NCBI RefSeq assembly: GCF_026965535.1
Contig: NZ_CP114039.1
Coordinates: 4,836,001 to 4,900,000 of the forward strand
DNA from: Corallococcus sp. NCRR
GTDB lineage: Bacteria; Myxococcota; Myxococcia; Myxococcales; Myxococcaceae
Length of the DNA: 64,000 nucleotides
Reading direction: 5' to 3'
A program made the translations under genes and the position numbers. The notes under the pieces are model-generated. The model searched no databases, had not been told where the DNA came from, and saw only the letters and a list, made by a program, of their open reading frames with translations. Of the stretch, positions 55,198 through 63,511 are shown in pieces. Every line of letters starts with the position of its first letter. The stretch's first letter is position 1.

Positions 55198-56085
55198 ATG
55201 GCGAACAATCCATCCGAGCTGGTCGCGGCATTCCGGGGGGCCGCGCGACCCCTGACCTCCGAGGAGGAGGCGGGGCTCCCGGCCATGCTGGCCTCCATCC
55301 TGGAGCGCTGTGCGGCGGCGTGGCCCGGCCTCCAGTTGGAGCCTGGACCCTTCGTCGCGCACCTGGGCCGGCATACGGCCTCGGGTGAGCCGCTCGCGCA
55401 GGCCCTGTCCGCGCTGCACTGTGAAGACCTGTACCTGGCGCTCGCGGCGCTGGATGGACAGCGGGCCGCGCTGGATGCGCTGGAGTCGGCCGTGCTGGTG
55501 CCGGCGGGGCGAGCGGTGCGCCGCGTGGAGAACTCGGACGCGTTCGTGGACGAGGTGCTCCAGCTCACGCGCTTGCGGCTCCTGGTGGAGGAGGGCGGCC
55601 GTGCGCCGCGCCTCACGGAGTACGCGGGCCGGGGACCCCTGCGGCGGTGGACGGAGGCCGTGGCGCTGGGCATCGCGCTGGCGCTCAAGCGCAAGCCGGA
55701 GCGGAGCACGCCGCTGGATGACGCGCTCATCGCCGCGGACCTGGGCGCGGCGGATCCGGAGCTGGAGCACATCCGCCACCGCTACCGTCCCGCCTTCCGC
55801 GCCGCCTTCGTGGAGGCGCTGGCCTCGCTCTCGCCGCGCGACCGCAACCTGCTGCGCATGGGCCTGGTGCAGGGCCTGGGCGTGGAGTCGCTGGGGGCGC
55901 TGCACCAGGTGCATGCCTCCACGGTGTCGCGGTGGATGGCGAAGGCACGCGAGGCGCTCCTGGTGCACACGCGTCAGGGCCTGGCCCGGCGGCTCGCGCT
56001 CAACACCTCCCAGTTGGACAGTCTGCTGCGCGTGCTCGACGGCAGCCTGGAGCTCAGCCTCGCGTCCCTGCTGAAGGAAGGGTGA
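55198..56085 (+). CDS. Sigma-70-like transcription factor, partner of the zinc-finger kinases
   Basis: 295 residues. The C-terminal half has an ECF region-4-like helix-turn-helix (EALASLSPRDRNLLRMGLVQGLGVESLGALHQVHASTVSRWM), with the SPRDR entry seen in sigma factors. The N-terminal half (residues 60-190) is alpha-helical and only loosely like sigma region 2. The family is known in myxobacteria as ECF-like factors next to Ser/Thr kinases. The next gene starts 9 bp later and has an anti-sigma zinc motif, so the kinase probably binds and controls this factor. The partner pairing is inference. Confidence 0.82.
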   Translation: MANNPSELVAAFRGAARPLTSEEEAGLPAMLASILERCAAAWPGLQLEPGPFVAHLGRHTASGEPLAQALSALHCEDLYLALAALDGQRAALDALESAVLVPAGRAVRRVENSDAFVDEVLQLTRLRLLVEEGGRAPRLTEYAGRGPLRRWTEAVALGIALALKRKPERSTPLDDALIAADLGAADPELEHIRHRYRPAFRAAFVEALASLSPRDRNLLRMGLVQGLGVESLGALHQVHASTVSRWMAKAREALLVHTRQGLARRLALNTSQLDSLLRVLDGSLELSLASLLKEG

Positions 56086-56094
56086 GTCCATCCC

Positions 56095-59000
56095 ATGCCC
56101 GAGTCCACTCCCCACCTCGACGAGGTCGAGCTGCTCGACCTCGCGGACGGCATCCCGTCACAGTCCCTGCGCGAGCGCGCGGAAACCCACCTGGACGCCT
56201 GCGCGTCCTGTCGCGAAGCTCTGGCGGACTTTTTGCGCGTGCGCGCCGTGCCCGCGCCGGACGTGCACGCCGCGCGCACCGCGGTGATGCTGTCGGAGCC
56301 GCTGACCCGCTCCGTCAAGCCTCGCATCCCCCAGGTGGCGCAGGGGACGCTTCTGGGGCGCTACGTGGTGCTGGATCGGCTGGGCGCGGGAGGCATGGGC
56401 GTCGTCCATGCGGCGTATGACCCCAGCCTCGACCGGCGCATTGGCCTGAAGCTGCTGCGCGCGCCGCCCGCCACGGGGAACTCGCAGGGCCAGACGGAGC
56501 AGCTCTTGCGCGAGGCCCAGGCCGCCGCGCGCACCCGCCACCCGCATGTCGTCGCGGTGCACGACGTGGGGACGTTCGGGGACGTGGTCTTCATCGCGAT
56601 GGAGCTGGTGGACGGCGGCACGCTGCGCCAGCACCTGCGCGAGGCCCCCCGGCCGTGGCGTGAGGTCGTGCGGCTGTATCTCCAAGCGGGCAGGGGGCTC
56701 GCGGCGGCGCACGCGGCGGGCGTGGTGCACCGGGACTTCAAGCCGGACAACGTGCTCGTGGACAAGGAGGGCCGCGCCCGCGTGACGGACTTCGGCCTGG
56801 CCCGCCTGGAATCCGCCGAGGAAGCCGCCGCCGCGCTGGGGCCCGGCAGGACCGCGTCGCCGAAGGGCGCCGCGGAAGATGCCGTGTCCGCGAAGGGCGT
56901 TCCGGGCGAGGCCTTGTCGCCAAAGGGCACCGCGGAAGATGCCGTGTCCGCGAAGGGCACCCCGGATGAGGCCTTGTCGCCGAAGGGCGTCCCGGGCGAG
57001 GCCTTGTCGCCGAAGGCCGTCCCGGCGGAGGTCGGCTCTCCGAGGGGGGCCCCGCGGGTCACCAGTGTCGCGGGCACGCCGGGATACATCGCGCCGGAGG
57101 TGCTCACGGGCGCCCCCGCGGACGCGCGGTCGGATCAGTACGCCTTCTGCGTCTCGTTGTACGAAGGGCTGCACGGCCGGCGCCCCGCCGCTCCGGACGC
57201 GGGCGGCCCGGTGAACCTGGGAGCTCTCCCTCGCGCCGTGCACGCGCTCCTCGTGCGCGGGCTGTCGCCGGAGCCGGGCGCCCGCCATCCCTCCATGAGG
57301 GTCCTGCTCGACGCGCTGGAGCGGGCGGCCTTCCCGCGCATCAGTGCGAAGGTCGCGACCGCTGGAGTGGGCGTGGGTCTGGCCGTGGTCGCGGCCACGG
57401 TGTTCGCGCTGAGGGGCCCTTCTCCCTGCGCGGATGAGCCGTCGCGGCTCGCCAGCGTCTGGGACGCGGACCGCGGCGCGGCGCTGCTCAAGGCCTTCCA
57501 GGCCACGGGCGCGCCGGGCGCGGTGGCCGCGCACGAGGCCACGGCCCGCGCGTTGGATGCGTACGCCTCCGCCTGGCATCATGGCCGCCGCGAGGCGTGC
57601 GAAGCCACGCGGGGACGCGGCGGCCAGTCAGAAGCCGTGATGGACCTGCGCATGAACTGCCTGGAGCGCCGCCGCCGCGAACTGGGCGCGCTCACGGACG
57701 TGCTGCTCGCCACGGACAAGGACCGTGTCCCCGCCGCTCCGGAAACGGTGCAGGCCCTGAGCCCGCTGTCGCGCTGCGCGGATGTGGAGGCGCTTTCGCA
57801 GCCAGTGCCCCCGCCAGAGCGGCCGGAGGTCGCCGCGCGGGTGAAGGCCGTGTTCGCGAAGCTGGACGACGCTCGCGCCCGGCTCAACGCGGACCGCTGG
57901 CAGGAGGCCGTGGACCGCGTGGCGCCCCTGGTCACCGAGGCGGAGGCGCTGGGCTACAAGCCGCTGCTGGGCGAGGCGCTGCTCATCCAGGGAGAAGCCC
58001 GCGCCTTCCTGCGCGACGAGGCCGCCGCCTCGACGTTGCGCCGCGCGATGCTGGCGTCGCTCGCGGGCCGTGACGACCTGCATGCCACCGAGGCCGTGGT
58101 GCATCAGGTGTTCATCGACGGGGAAGTCGCCCAGCGTCCGGAGCTGGCGAAGGTCCACGCGGAGGAGGCCCAGGCGCTCCTGGAGCGCTCTGGCGGCAAT
58201 CTGGAAATGCAGGCCCGGCTGCTGACGTTCCAGGCCTCGTCGCTCGTGCAGCAGTCCCGGCCCGCGGACGCGCTTCCGCTCCTTGAGCAGTCCCTGACCC
58301 TCCAGGAGCGGCTGTCCGGCGGCGACTCGCCCCGCGTCGCGCGCGAGCTGTTGCTCAAGGCCACGGCGCTTCGCCAGATGGGGCGGTCCGAAGAGTCCCT
58401 CGCGGCCGGTGCGCGGGCCCAGGCGTTGCTGGAGAAGGCCTACGGTCCGGACCACCCGAAGGTCGCGATGGTGCTCAACAACCGCGGCTCCACGCTCGTC
58501 GGCATGGGCCGCTACCAGGAGGCGCAGGCTGCCTTCCAGGAGAGCCTCATCCGCTACGAGCGCATGTACGGGCCCGGCCAGCCGTTGCGCTACGTCACCG
58601 GCCTGCGCGCCAACCTGGGCGCGGTGGCCTTCACCATGGGCCGCTACGACGAGGCCGAGCGCCTGCAACGCGAGGCCCTGAAGCTCTACCAGGAGCAGTT
58701 CCCGCCGGGCTCCCCCTACCGCGTCCGCACGGGCAACAACCTGTCGCTGGTCCTCACGAACCAGGGCCGCATGCAGGAGGCGCTCAAGCTCCTCCAGGAA
58801 ATGGAGGCGGAGCGCGAGGCTGCCACCGTGGACGGCCGCAAGGATCCGGTGTTCGCCACGACGCAGATGCTCTCCACGGAGGTGCACCTGCGCATGGGCC
58901 AGCCCGACCGCGCCGTTGCCTCCGCGAAGCGCGCGGTGGCGCTGCTGCGCGAGATGGGCGCGGAGGGCCAGTTGGTGGATGCCCTGCGCAACCTGACCGG

Positions 59001-59385
59001 CGCGCTCACCCGCGCGGAGCACTTCACCGAGGCCTGGCGCACGGGACAGGAGGCGCTCGCGCTGCACCACAAGCTCGCCGGCGCGGACGCGGCGCCCCCG
59101 CCGGACCTGGGCCAGGTGTTGGGCGAGTTGTCGATGGAGCGCGGCGACGCCGCGGGCGCCTGCCAGTGGTTGAACGACGCGCTGGCGCAGTGGGAGAAGA
59201 CAGAGGCCACGCCGTTGGAGCTGGCCGTCATCCGCTTCACCCTGGCGCGGGCCCTGCGCATGGCCCACCGCGAGCCGGAGCGGACCCGCGCGCTCGTCAC
59301 CGCCGCCCGCGACGCCGTCCTGCCCACCTCCGAGCCTCGGCTGCTCAAGCTCTCCGAACTGGACGCGTTCCTGCGCGCGCCTTGA
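56095..59385 (+). CDS. Receptor-type Ser/Thr kinase with N-terminal anti-sigma zinc motif, expanded activation segment and TPRs (copy 1)
   Basis: 1,096 residues. H32-x3-C36-x2-C39 is a zinc anti-sigma motif. The kinase domain is about 84-400: LGAGGMGVVHAAYD, catalytic HRDFKPDN (H212, D214), DFG 232-234, APE 333-335. Between DFG and APE there are about 100 residues instead of the usual 20-35, because six 10-residue SPKG/SAKG-type repeats (residues 255-314) sit there. One transmembrane helix lies near 418-441. The C-terminal ~600 residues are tetratricopeptide-like repeats (ALLEKAYGPDHPKVAMVLNN type), probably outside the cytoplasm. It starts 9 bp after the sigma gene and is a tandem duplicate of the next gene. 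Confidence 0.92.
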   Translation: MPESTPHLDEVELLDLADGIPSQSLRERAETHLDACASCREALADFLRVRAVPAPDVHAARTAVMLSEPLTRSVKPRIPQVAQGTLLGRYVVLDRLGAGGMGVVHAAYDPSLDRRIGLKLLRAPPATGNSQGQTEQLLREAQAAARTRHPHVVAVHDVGTFGDVVFIAMELVDGGTLRQHLREAPRPWREVVRLYLQAGRGLAAAHAAGVVHRDFKPDNVLVDKEGRARVTDFGLARLESAEEAAAALGPGRTASPKGAAEDAVSAKGVPGEALSPKGTAEDAVSAKGTPDEALSPKGVPGEALSPKAVPAEVGSPRGAPRVTSVAGTPGYIAPEVLTGAPADARSDQYAFCVSLYEGLHGRRPAAPDAGGPVNLGALPRAVHALLVRGLSPEPGARHPSMRVLLDALERAAFPRISAKVATAGVGVGLAVVAATVFALRGPSPCADEPSRLASVWDADRGAALLKAFQATGAPGAVAAHEATARALDAYASAWHHGRREACEATRGRGGQSEAVMDLRMNCLERRRRELGALTDVLLATDKDRVPAAPETVQALSPLSRCADVEALSQPVPPPERPEVAARVKAVFAKLDDARARLNADRWQEAVDRVAPLVTEAEALGYKPLLGEALLIQGEARAFLRDEAAASTLRRAMLASLAGRDDLHATEAVVHQVFIDGEVAQRPELAKVHAEEAQALLERSGGNLEMQARLLTFQASSLVQQSRPADALPLLEQSLTLQERLSGGDSPRVARELLLKATALRQMGRSEESLAAGARAQALLEKAYGPDHPKVAMVLNNRGSTLVGMGRYQEAQAAFQESLIRYERMYGPGQPLRYVTGLRANLGAVAFTMGRYDEAERLQREALKLYQEQFPPGSPYRVRTGNNLSLVLTNQGRMQEALKLLQEMEAEREAATVDGRKDPVFATTQMLSTEVHLRMGQPDRAVASAKRAVALLREMGAEGQLVDALRNLTGALTRAEHFTEAWRTGQEALALHHKLAGADAAPPPDLGQVLGELSMERGDAAGACQWLNDALAQWEKTEATPLELAVIRFTLARALRMAHREPERTRALVTAARDAVLPTSEPRLLKLSELDAFLRAP
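56857..57036 (+). repeat. Six 30-bp tandem repeats in the kinase activation segment
   Basis: Units 56857-56886, 56887-56916, 56917-56946, 56947-56976, 56977-57006 and 57007-57036, with a partial seventh (SPRG). They encode S(P/A)K(G/A)xxx(E/D)xx. Alternating units (1 and 3; 2 and 4) are almost identical, so a 60-bp pair seems to be the unit that expanded last. The duplicate kinase lacks them. Confidence 0.9.
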
Positions 59386-59486
59386 TGTGCGTGACGCCAC
59401 GGCCGCCAGGGTCCCGCTCCCGATGAGGACCCACGTCGGACCTCCACCGCTCCGCGTCCCTGCTGAAGGAAGGGTGAGTCCATCCC
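59386..59486 (+). repeat. Readable junction of the tandem kinase duplication
   Basis: The left part (about 59405-59440) is a decayed copy of the GST gene start found at 62687-62720 (CAGGGTCCCGCTCCC, then GTCGGAC). The right part (about 59455-59486) copies the end of the sigma-like gene and its spacer at 56063-56094 (CTGCTGAAGGAAGGGTGAG). The join therefore marks where the second unit was added. Confidence 0.8.
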
Positions 59487-62400
59487 ATGCCCGAGTCCAC
59501 TCCCCACCTCGACGAGGTCGAGCTGCTCGACCTCGCGGACGGCATCCCGTCACAGTCCCTGCGCGAGCGCGCCGAAGCCCACCTGGACGCCTGCGCGTCC
59601 TGCCGCGAGGCCCTGGCGGACTTCCTGCGCGTGCGCGCCGCCCCCGCGCCGGATGTGCACGCCGCGCGCACCGCGGTGATGCTTTCGGAACCGCACACGG
59701 GCTCCGTCCGGCCCCGCATCCCCCAGGTGGCGCAGGGGACGCTGCTGGGGCGCTACGTGGTGCTGGAGCGGCTGGGCGCGGGGGGCATGGGCGTCGTCCA
59801 TGCGGCGTATGACCCGAGCCTCGACCGGCGCATTGGCCTGAAGCTGCTGCGCGCGCCGCCCGCCACGGGCGGTTCGCGGGGAATGACGGAGCAGCTCTTG
59901 CGCGAGGCCCAGGCCGCCGCGCGCACGCGCCACCCGCATGTCGTCACGGTGCACGACGTGGGGACGTTCGGGGACGTGGTCTTCATCGCGATGGAGTTGG
60001 TGGACGGCGGCACGCTGCGCCAGCACCTGCGTGAGGCCACGCGGCACTGGCGCGACGTGGTGCGGCTGTATCTTCAAGCGGGCAGGGGGCTCGCGGCGGC
60101 GCACGCGGCGGGCGTGGTGCACCGGGACTTCAAGCCGGACAACGTCCTCGTGGACAAGGAAGGCCGCGCCCGCGTGACGGACTTCGGCCTGGCCCGCCTG
60201 GAGTCCACCGGGGAAGGGGACAGCACCGCGCGGCGCCTCGGTGAGGGCGGGTCACCGGAAGGAGCGCCCGCGCTGGCTTCGGGGGAAGGCGCCTCTCCGG
60301 TCCCGGGCATGGCCCCGTCGCCGAAGGCGGCCCCGCGGGTCACCCACGTCGCGGGCACGCCCGGGTACATCGCGCCGGAGGTCTTCACGGGCGCTCCCGC
60401 GGACGCGCGGTCGGATCAGTACGCCTTCTGCGTGTCGCTGTACGAAGGGCTGCATGGCCACAAGCCCTCCTCCTCCGAGGTGGGAGGCCTGGCGAACCGC
60501 GGCAACGCCCCGCGCGCCGTGCACGCGCTCATCGTGCGGGGACTGTCGCCGGAGCCGGGCGCCCGCCATCCCTCCATGACGGCCCTGCTCGACGCGCTGG
60601 AGCGGGCGGCCTTCCCTCGCACCGGCGCGAAGGTGGTGGCCGCGGGCGTGGGCGCGGGCCTGCTCGCCATCGCGGCCGTGGTGGTGGTGGCCCAGGGGCC
60701 GTCGCCCTGCGCGGACGACCCCACGCGCCTCCAGGGCGTCTGGGACGCGGACCGCGGGGCGGCGCTGCGTCAGGCCTTCGAGGCCTCGGGCGCGCCGGAT
60801 GCCGTCGCCGTCTTCGAGACGACCTCCCGCGCGCTGGACGCCTTCGCCTCCGCCTGGCACGCCAGCCGCCGCGAGGCATGCGTGGCCACGCACGAGCACG
60901 GAACCCAGTCCGAGGCCATGCTGGACCTCCGGATGAACTGCCTGGAGCGCCGCCGCCGCGAGCTGACCTCGCTCACGGAGGTGCTCCTCGCCGCGGACCG
61001 GGTGGGCGTCGCCAGTGCCCCGGAGGCCGCCCAGGCGCTCAGCCCGCTGTCGCGCTGCGCGGACGTGGAGGCCCTTTCCCAGCCCGTGCCCCCGCCGGAG
61101 CGGCCGGAGGTCGCCGTCCGCGTGAAGGCCGCGTACGCGAAGCTGGACGACGCTCGCGCCCGGCTCAACGCGGACCGCTGGCAGGACGCCGTGGACCGCG
61201 TCGCCCCCATCGTGAAGGAGGCGGAGGCGCTGGACTACAAGCCGCTGCTGGGCGAGGCGCTGCTCATCGAGGGCCAGGCCCGCGCCTTCCTGCGCGACGA
61301 TGTCGCGACCCCGGTGCTGCGCCGCGCGATGCTGACGTCGCTGTCGGGGCGGGACGACCTGCGTGCCGCCGAGGCGGCGGTGTTCCAGGTCTTCGTCGAT
61401 GGCGAGGTGGCGAACCGTCCTGAACAGGCGAAGGCCCACGCCGAGGAGGCCCGGGCCATCCTGGAGCGCTCTGGCGGCAACGTGGACCTGGAGGCGCAGT
61501 TGCTCGTCCACGAGGGCAATTCCCTTGCGCGGCAGCGCTCGACGGAGGCACAGGCGCTGCTCCAGCAGGCGCTGGCGCTGCAGGAGCGACTGTATGGGCG
61601 CGACTCGCCCCGGCTCGACCGCGTGCTGCTCGCGATGGCGTCCGCCCAGCGGGGCATGGGGCGCATGGAGGAGTCGCTCGCAACGCTCCATCGCGTCCAG
61701 CGCGTGCTGGAGAAAGCCTACGGCCCGGACCACCCGAAGGTCGCCGTCCTGCTCACCAACCTGGGGGGAACCTTGTTGGAGATGCAGCGCTTCGAGGAGG
61801 CGCGGGAGGTCTTTCTGGAGAGCCTCCACCGCAATGAGCGCATCTACGGCTCCGACCCACCGCTGCGCCACGTCGGCGGCTTGAAGATGAACCTGGGCGT
61901 GCTGGCCTTTCGACTGGGGCAGCATGATGAGGCCGAGCGGCGCATGACGGAGGCCCGTTCCGCCTACATGAAGCTGTATCCCAAGGGCTCCCTCTTCCGC
62001 ATCCGCGCGGGCTCCAACCTGTCCGTCGTGCTCCTGGACCGCGGCCGGGTCACCGAGGCCATGGCGCTGCTGGACGCGGTGCAGGAGGAGGTCGAGACGG
62101 CGCAGGCCGACGGCCGCAGTGATCCGATGTTCGCGATGGTCCCCGCCAACCAGGCCATGTGCTACCTGCGCCTGGGGCAGCCGGAGCGCGCCGTCGAGGC
62201 GGCGAGGCGCGGCGTGGAACTCGTGCGGCGGATGAACGCGGAGACCAAGCTGGGCGAGGCGCTGCGGATGCTGGCCCTCACGCTCATCCGGGCGAAGCGC
62301 CTCAACGAAGCCCGGGAGGTGGCGCGCGAGGCCCTGGCCTTGTTCCACAAGCTCGCGGGTGAAGAGGCCCGGCCCCCCGTGGAGTTGGAGGAGATGCTGG

Positions 62401-62663
62401 GCGAATTGGCCCTGGAGCGGGGAGAGAACGAAGAGGCCCTCCGGTGGACGGAGCGCGCCCTGGAGGCCTGGACCCTGGCGGCGGCACCGCCCGTGGACAT
62501 GGCCAACACCCGCTTCGTCCTGGCCCGCGCGCTGCGCCGGGCCCACCGGGACCCCGAGCGCGCGAGAGCGCTCGCCACGGCCGCCCGCGACGCAATGCTC
62601 CCCATCCCCGAGCCCCGCCCCCTGAGCCTCAAGGCGCTGGACGCGTTCCTGCGCGAACACTGA
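59487..62663 (+). CDS. Receptor-type Ser/Thr kinase with N-terminal anti-sigma zinc motif and TPRs (copy 2)
   Basis: 1,058 residues, a paralogue of the previous gene with the same layout: zinc anti-sigma motif HLDACASC, kinase domain with LGAGGMGVVHAAYD, catalytic HRDFKPDN and DFG at 232, then APE at 296. It has a non-repetitive activation segment, a transmembrane helix (VVAAGVGAGLLAIAAVVVVA) and tetratricopeptide repeats. The first ~230 residues are close to identical to copy 1, while the TPR region has diverged, as expected if the input domain changed after duplication. It has no sigma gene of its own directly upstream, only the copied tail of one. Confidence 0.92.
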   Translation: MPESTPHLDEVELLDLADGIPSQSLRERAEAHLDACASCREALADFLRVRAAPAPDVHAARTAVMLSEPHTGSVRPRIPQVAQGTLLGRYVVLERLGAGGMGVVHAAYDPSLDRRIGLKLLRAPPATGGSRGMTEQLLREAQAAARTRHPHVVTVHDVGTFGDVVFIAMELVDGGTLRQHLREATRHWRDVVRLYLQAGRGLAAAHAAGVVHRDFKPDNVLVDKEGRARVTDFGLARLESTGEGDSTARRLGEGGSPEGAPALASGEGASPVPGMAPSPKAAPRVTHVAGTPGYIAPEVFTGAPADARSDQYAFCVSLYEGLHGHKPSSSEVGGLANRGNAPRAVHALIVRGLSPEPGARHPSMTALLDALERAAFPRTGAKVVAAGVGAGLLAIAAVVVVAQGPSPCADDPTRLQGVWDADRGAALRQAFEASGAPDAVAVFETTSRALDAFASAWHASRREACVATHEHGTQSEAMLDLRMNCLERRRRELTSLTEVLLAADRVGVASAPEAAQALSPLSRCADVEALSQPVPPPERPEVAVRVKAAYAKLDDARARLNADRWQDAVDRVAPIVKEAEALDYKPLLGEALLIEGQARAFLRDDVATPVLRRAMLTSLSGRDDLRAAEAAVFQVFVDGEVANRPEQAKAHAEEARAILERSGGNVDLEAQLLVHEGNSLARQRSTEAQALLQQALALQERLYGRDSPRLDRVLLAMASAQRGMGRMEESLATLHRVQRVLEKAYGPDHPKVAVLLTNLGGTLLEMQRFEEAREVFLESLHRNERIYGSDPPLRHVGGLKMNLGVLAFRLGQHDEAERRMTEARSAYMKLYPKGSLFRIRAGSNLSVVLLDRGRVTEAMALLDAVQEEVETAQADGRSDPMFAMVPANQAMCYLRLGQPERAVEAARRGVELVRRMNAETKLGEALRMLALTLIRAKRLNEAREVAREALALFHKLAGEEARPPVELEEMLGELALERGENEEALRWTERALEAWTLAAAPPVDMANTRFVLARALRRAHRDPERARALATAARDAMLPIPEPRPLSLKALDAFLREH

Positions 62664-62701
62664 AGGCCCGCTCCACCGGGGCTGCTAGGGTCCCGCTCCC
62701 T

Positions 62702-63442
62702 ATGCGAATCCTCGTCGGACTGACCTCGTCGGGCTGGACGGAGAAGGCCCGGTGGGCGTTGGACCACCACCGCGTCGCCTACCGCTACCAGGACTACGTC
62801 CCCCTCATCCAGGAGCGCTGGCTGCGCAAGCAGGTGGCGCCCGGCGTGAAGCCCTCCGTGCCGCTGCTCGTGGATCCGCCCAACCCGGCCACGCACGGCT
62901 CGTTCTCCATCGCGAAGCACGCGGAAGCCGTGGGGCAGGGCCGCCCGCTCTTCCCGGCCGCGCAGGCGGACGCCATCACCGCGTGGAACGACACCAGCGA
63001 ACACGTGCTGGACCTGGCGCGCGCCTACGCCATGCCGCGCATGCTGACGAACGCCCGCGCCCAGGCGGAGATGCTGCCGAAGTTCATCCCCGGCTGGCTG
63101 CGCCCGGTGTTCGCGCCCTCCGCGCGCCTGGGCATGCGCTTCGTGGTGAAGAAGCACCAGGTGGCGGACACCTCGCCGGAGGCCATTGAGGCCGCCGTGG
63201 CCCCCTCCTACGAGAAGCTGCGCGCCGCGCTGGGCGGCCGGCCCTACTTGCTGGGCGAGGGCCTCACCTACGCGGACATCACCGCCGCGGTGATGCTCGT
63301 GCTCCTGGTGCCGCCCGCGGACCGGCACCTGCCCATGGGGGCGGGCACGCGCGAGGTGTGGACCCATCCGGGGCTCGCCGCCCGCTTCCCGGACCTGCTC
63401 GCGTGGCGCGACGCGCTCTACGACAAGCACCGCCGCACCTGA
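62702..63442 (+). CDS. Glutathione S-transferase family protein
   Basis: 246 residues. A thioredoxin-like N-terminal domain (MRILVGLTSSGWTEKARWALDHH, with SPYxxK-type positions read as SSGWTEKAR) includes the cis-proline region VKPSVPLL. A helical C-terminal domain ends in LGEGLTYADITAAVML, the GST hydrophobic staple and capping region. The substrate is unknown. The ATG at 62702 lies 38 bp after the second kinase. The decayed copy of this 5' end lies at the duplication junction upstream. Confidence 0.88.
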   Translation: MRILVGLTSSGWTEKARWALDHHRVAYRYQDYVPLIQERWLRKQVAPGVKPSVPLLVDPPNPATHGSFSIAKHAEAVGQGRPLFPAAQADAITAWNDTSEHVLDLARAYAMPRMLTNARAQAEMLPKFIPGWLRPVFAPSARLGMRFVVKKHQVADTSPEAIEAAVAPSYEKLRAALGGRPYLLGEGLTYADITAAVMLVLLVPPADRHLPMGAGTREVWTHPGLAARFPDLLAWRDALYDKHRRT

Positions 63443-63451
63443 AAACACCTC

Positions 63452-63481
63452 GGGCCGCCTCCCGGTGAGGGAAGGCGGCCC
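63452..63481. terminator. Bidirectional terminator between GST gene and clpB
   Basis: Perfect 9-bp arms GGGCCGCCT (63452-63460) and AGGCGGCCC (63473-63481), with a loop of 12 bases, between facing stop codons. The flanking ACACCT/CGTGTG adds weak pairing. Confidence 0.65.
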
Positions 63482-63511
63482 GCCGTGTGAATCACCGGTG
63501 CGTGGAGCCGG

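Noticed and set aside
54304-56115. A 603-residue oxidoreductase with a long N-terminal extension
   Set aside because: The extension is antisense to the sigma-like gene; the true start has GGAGG before MKIGIIGAG.
56857-57036. CRISPR-like or intergenic repeat
   Set aside because: Units are head-to-tail without spacers, 30 bp long and in frame within a conserved kinase domain.
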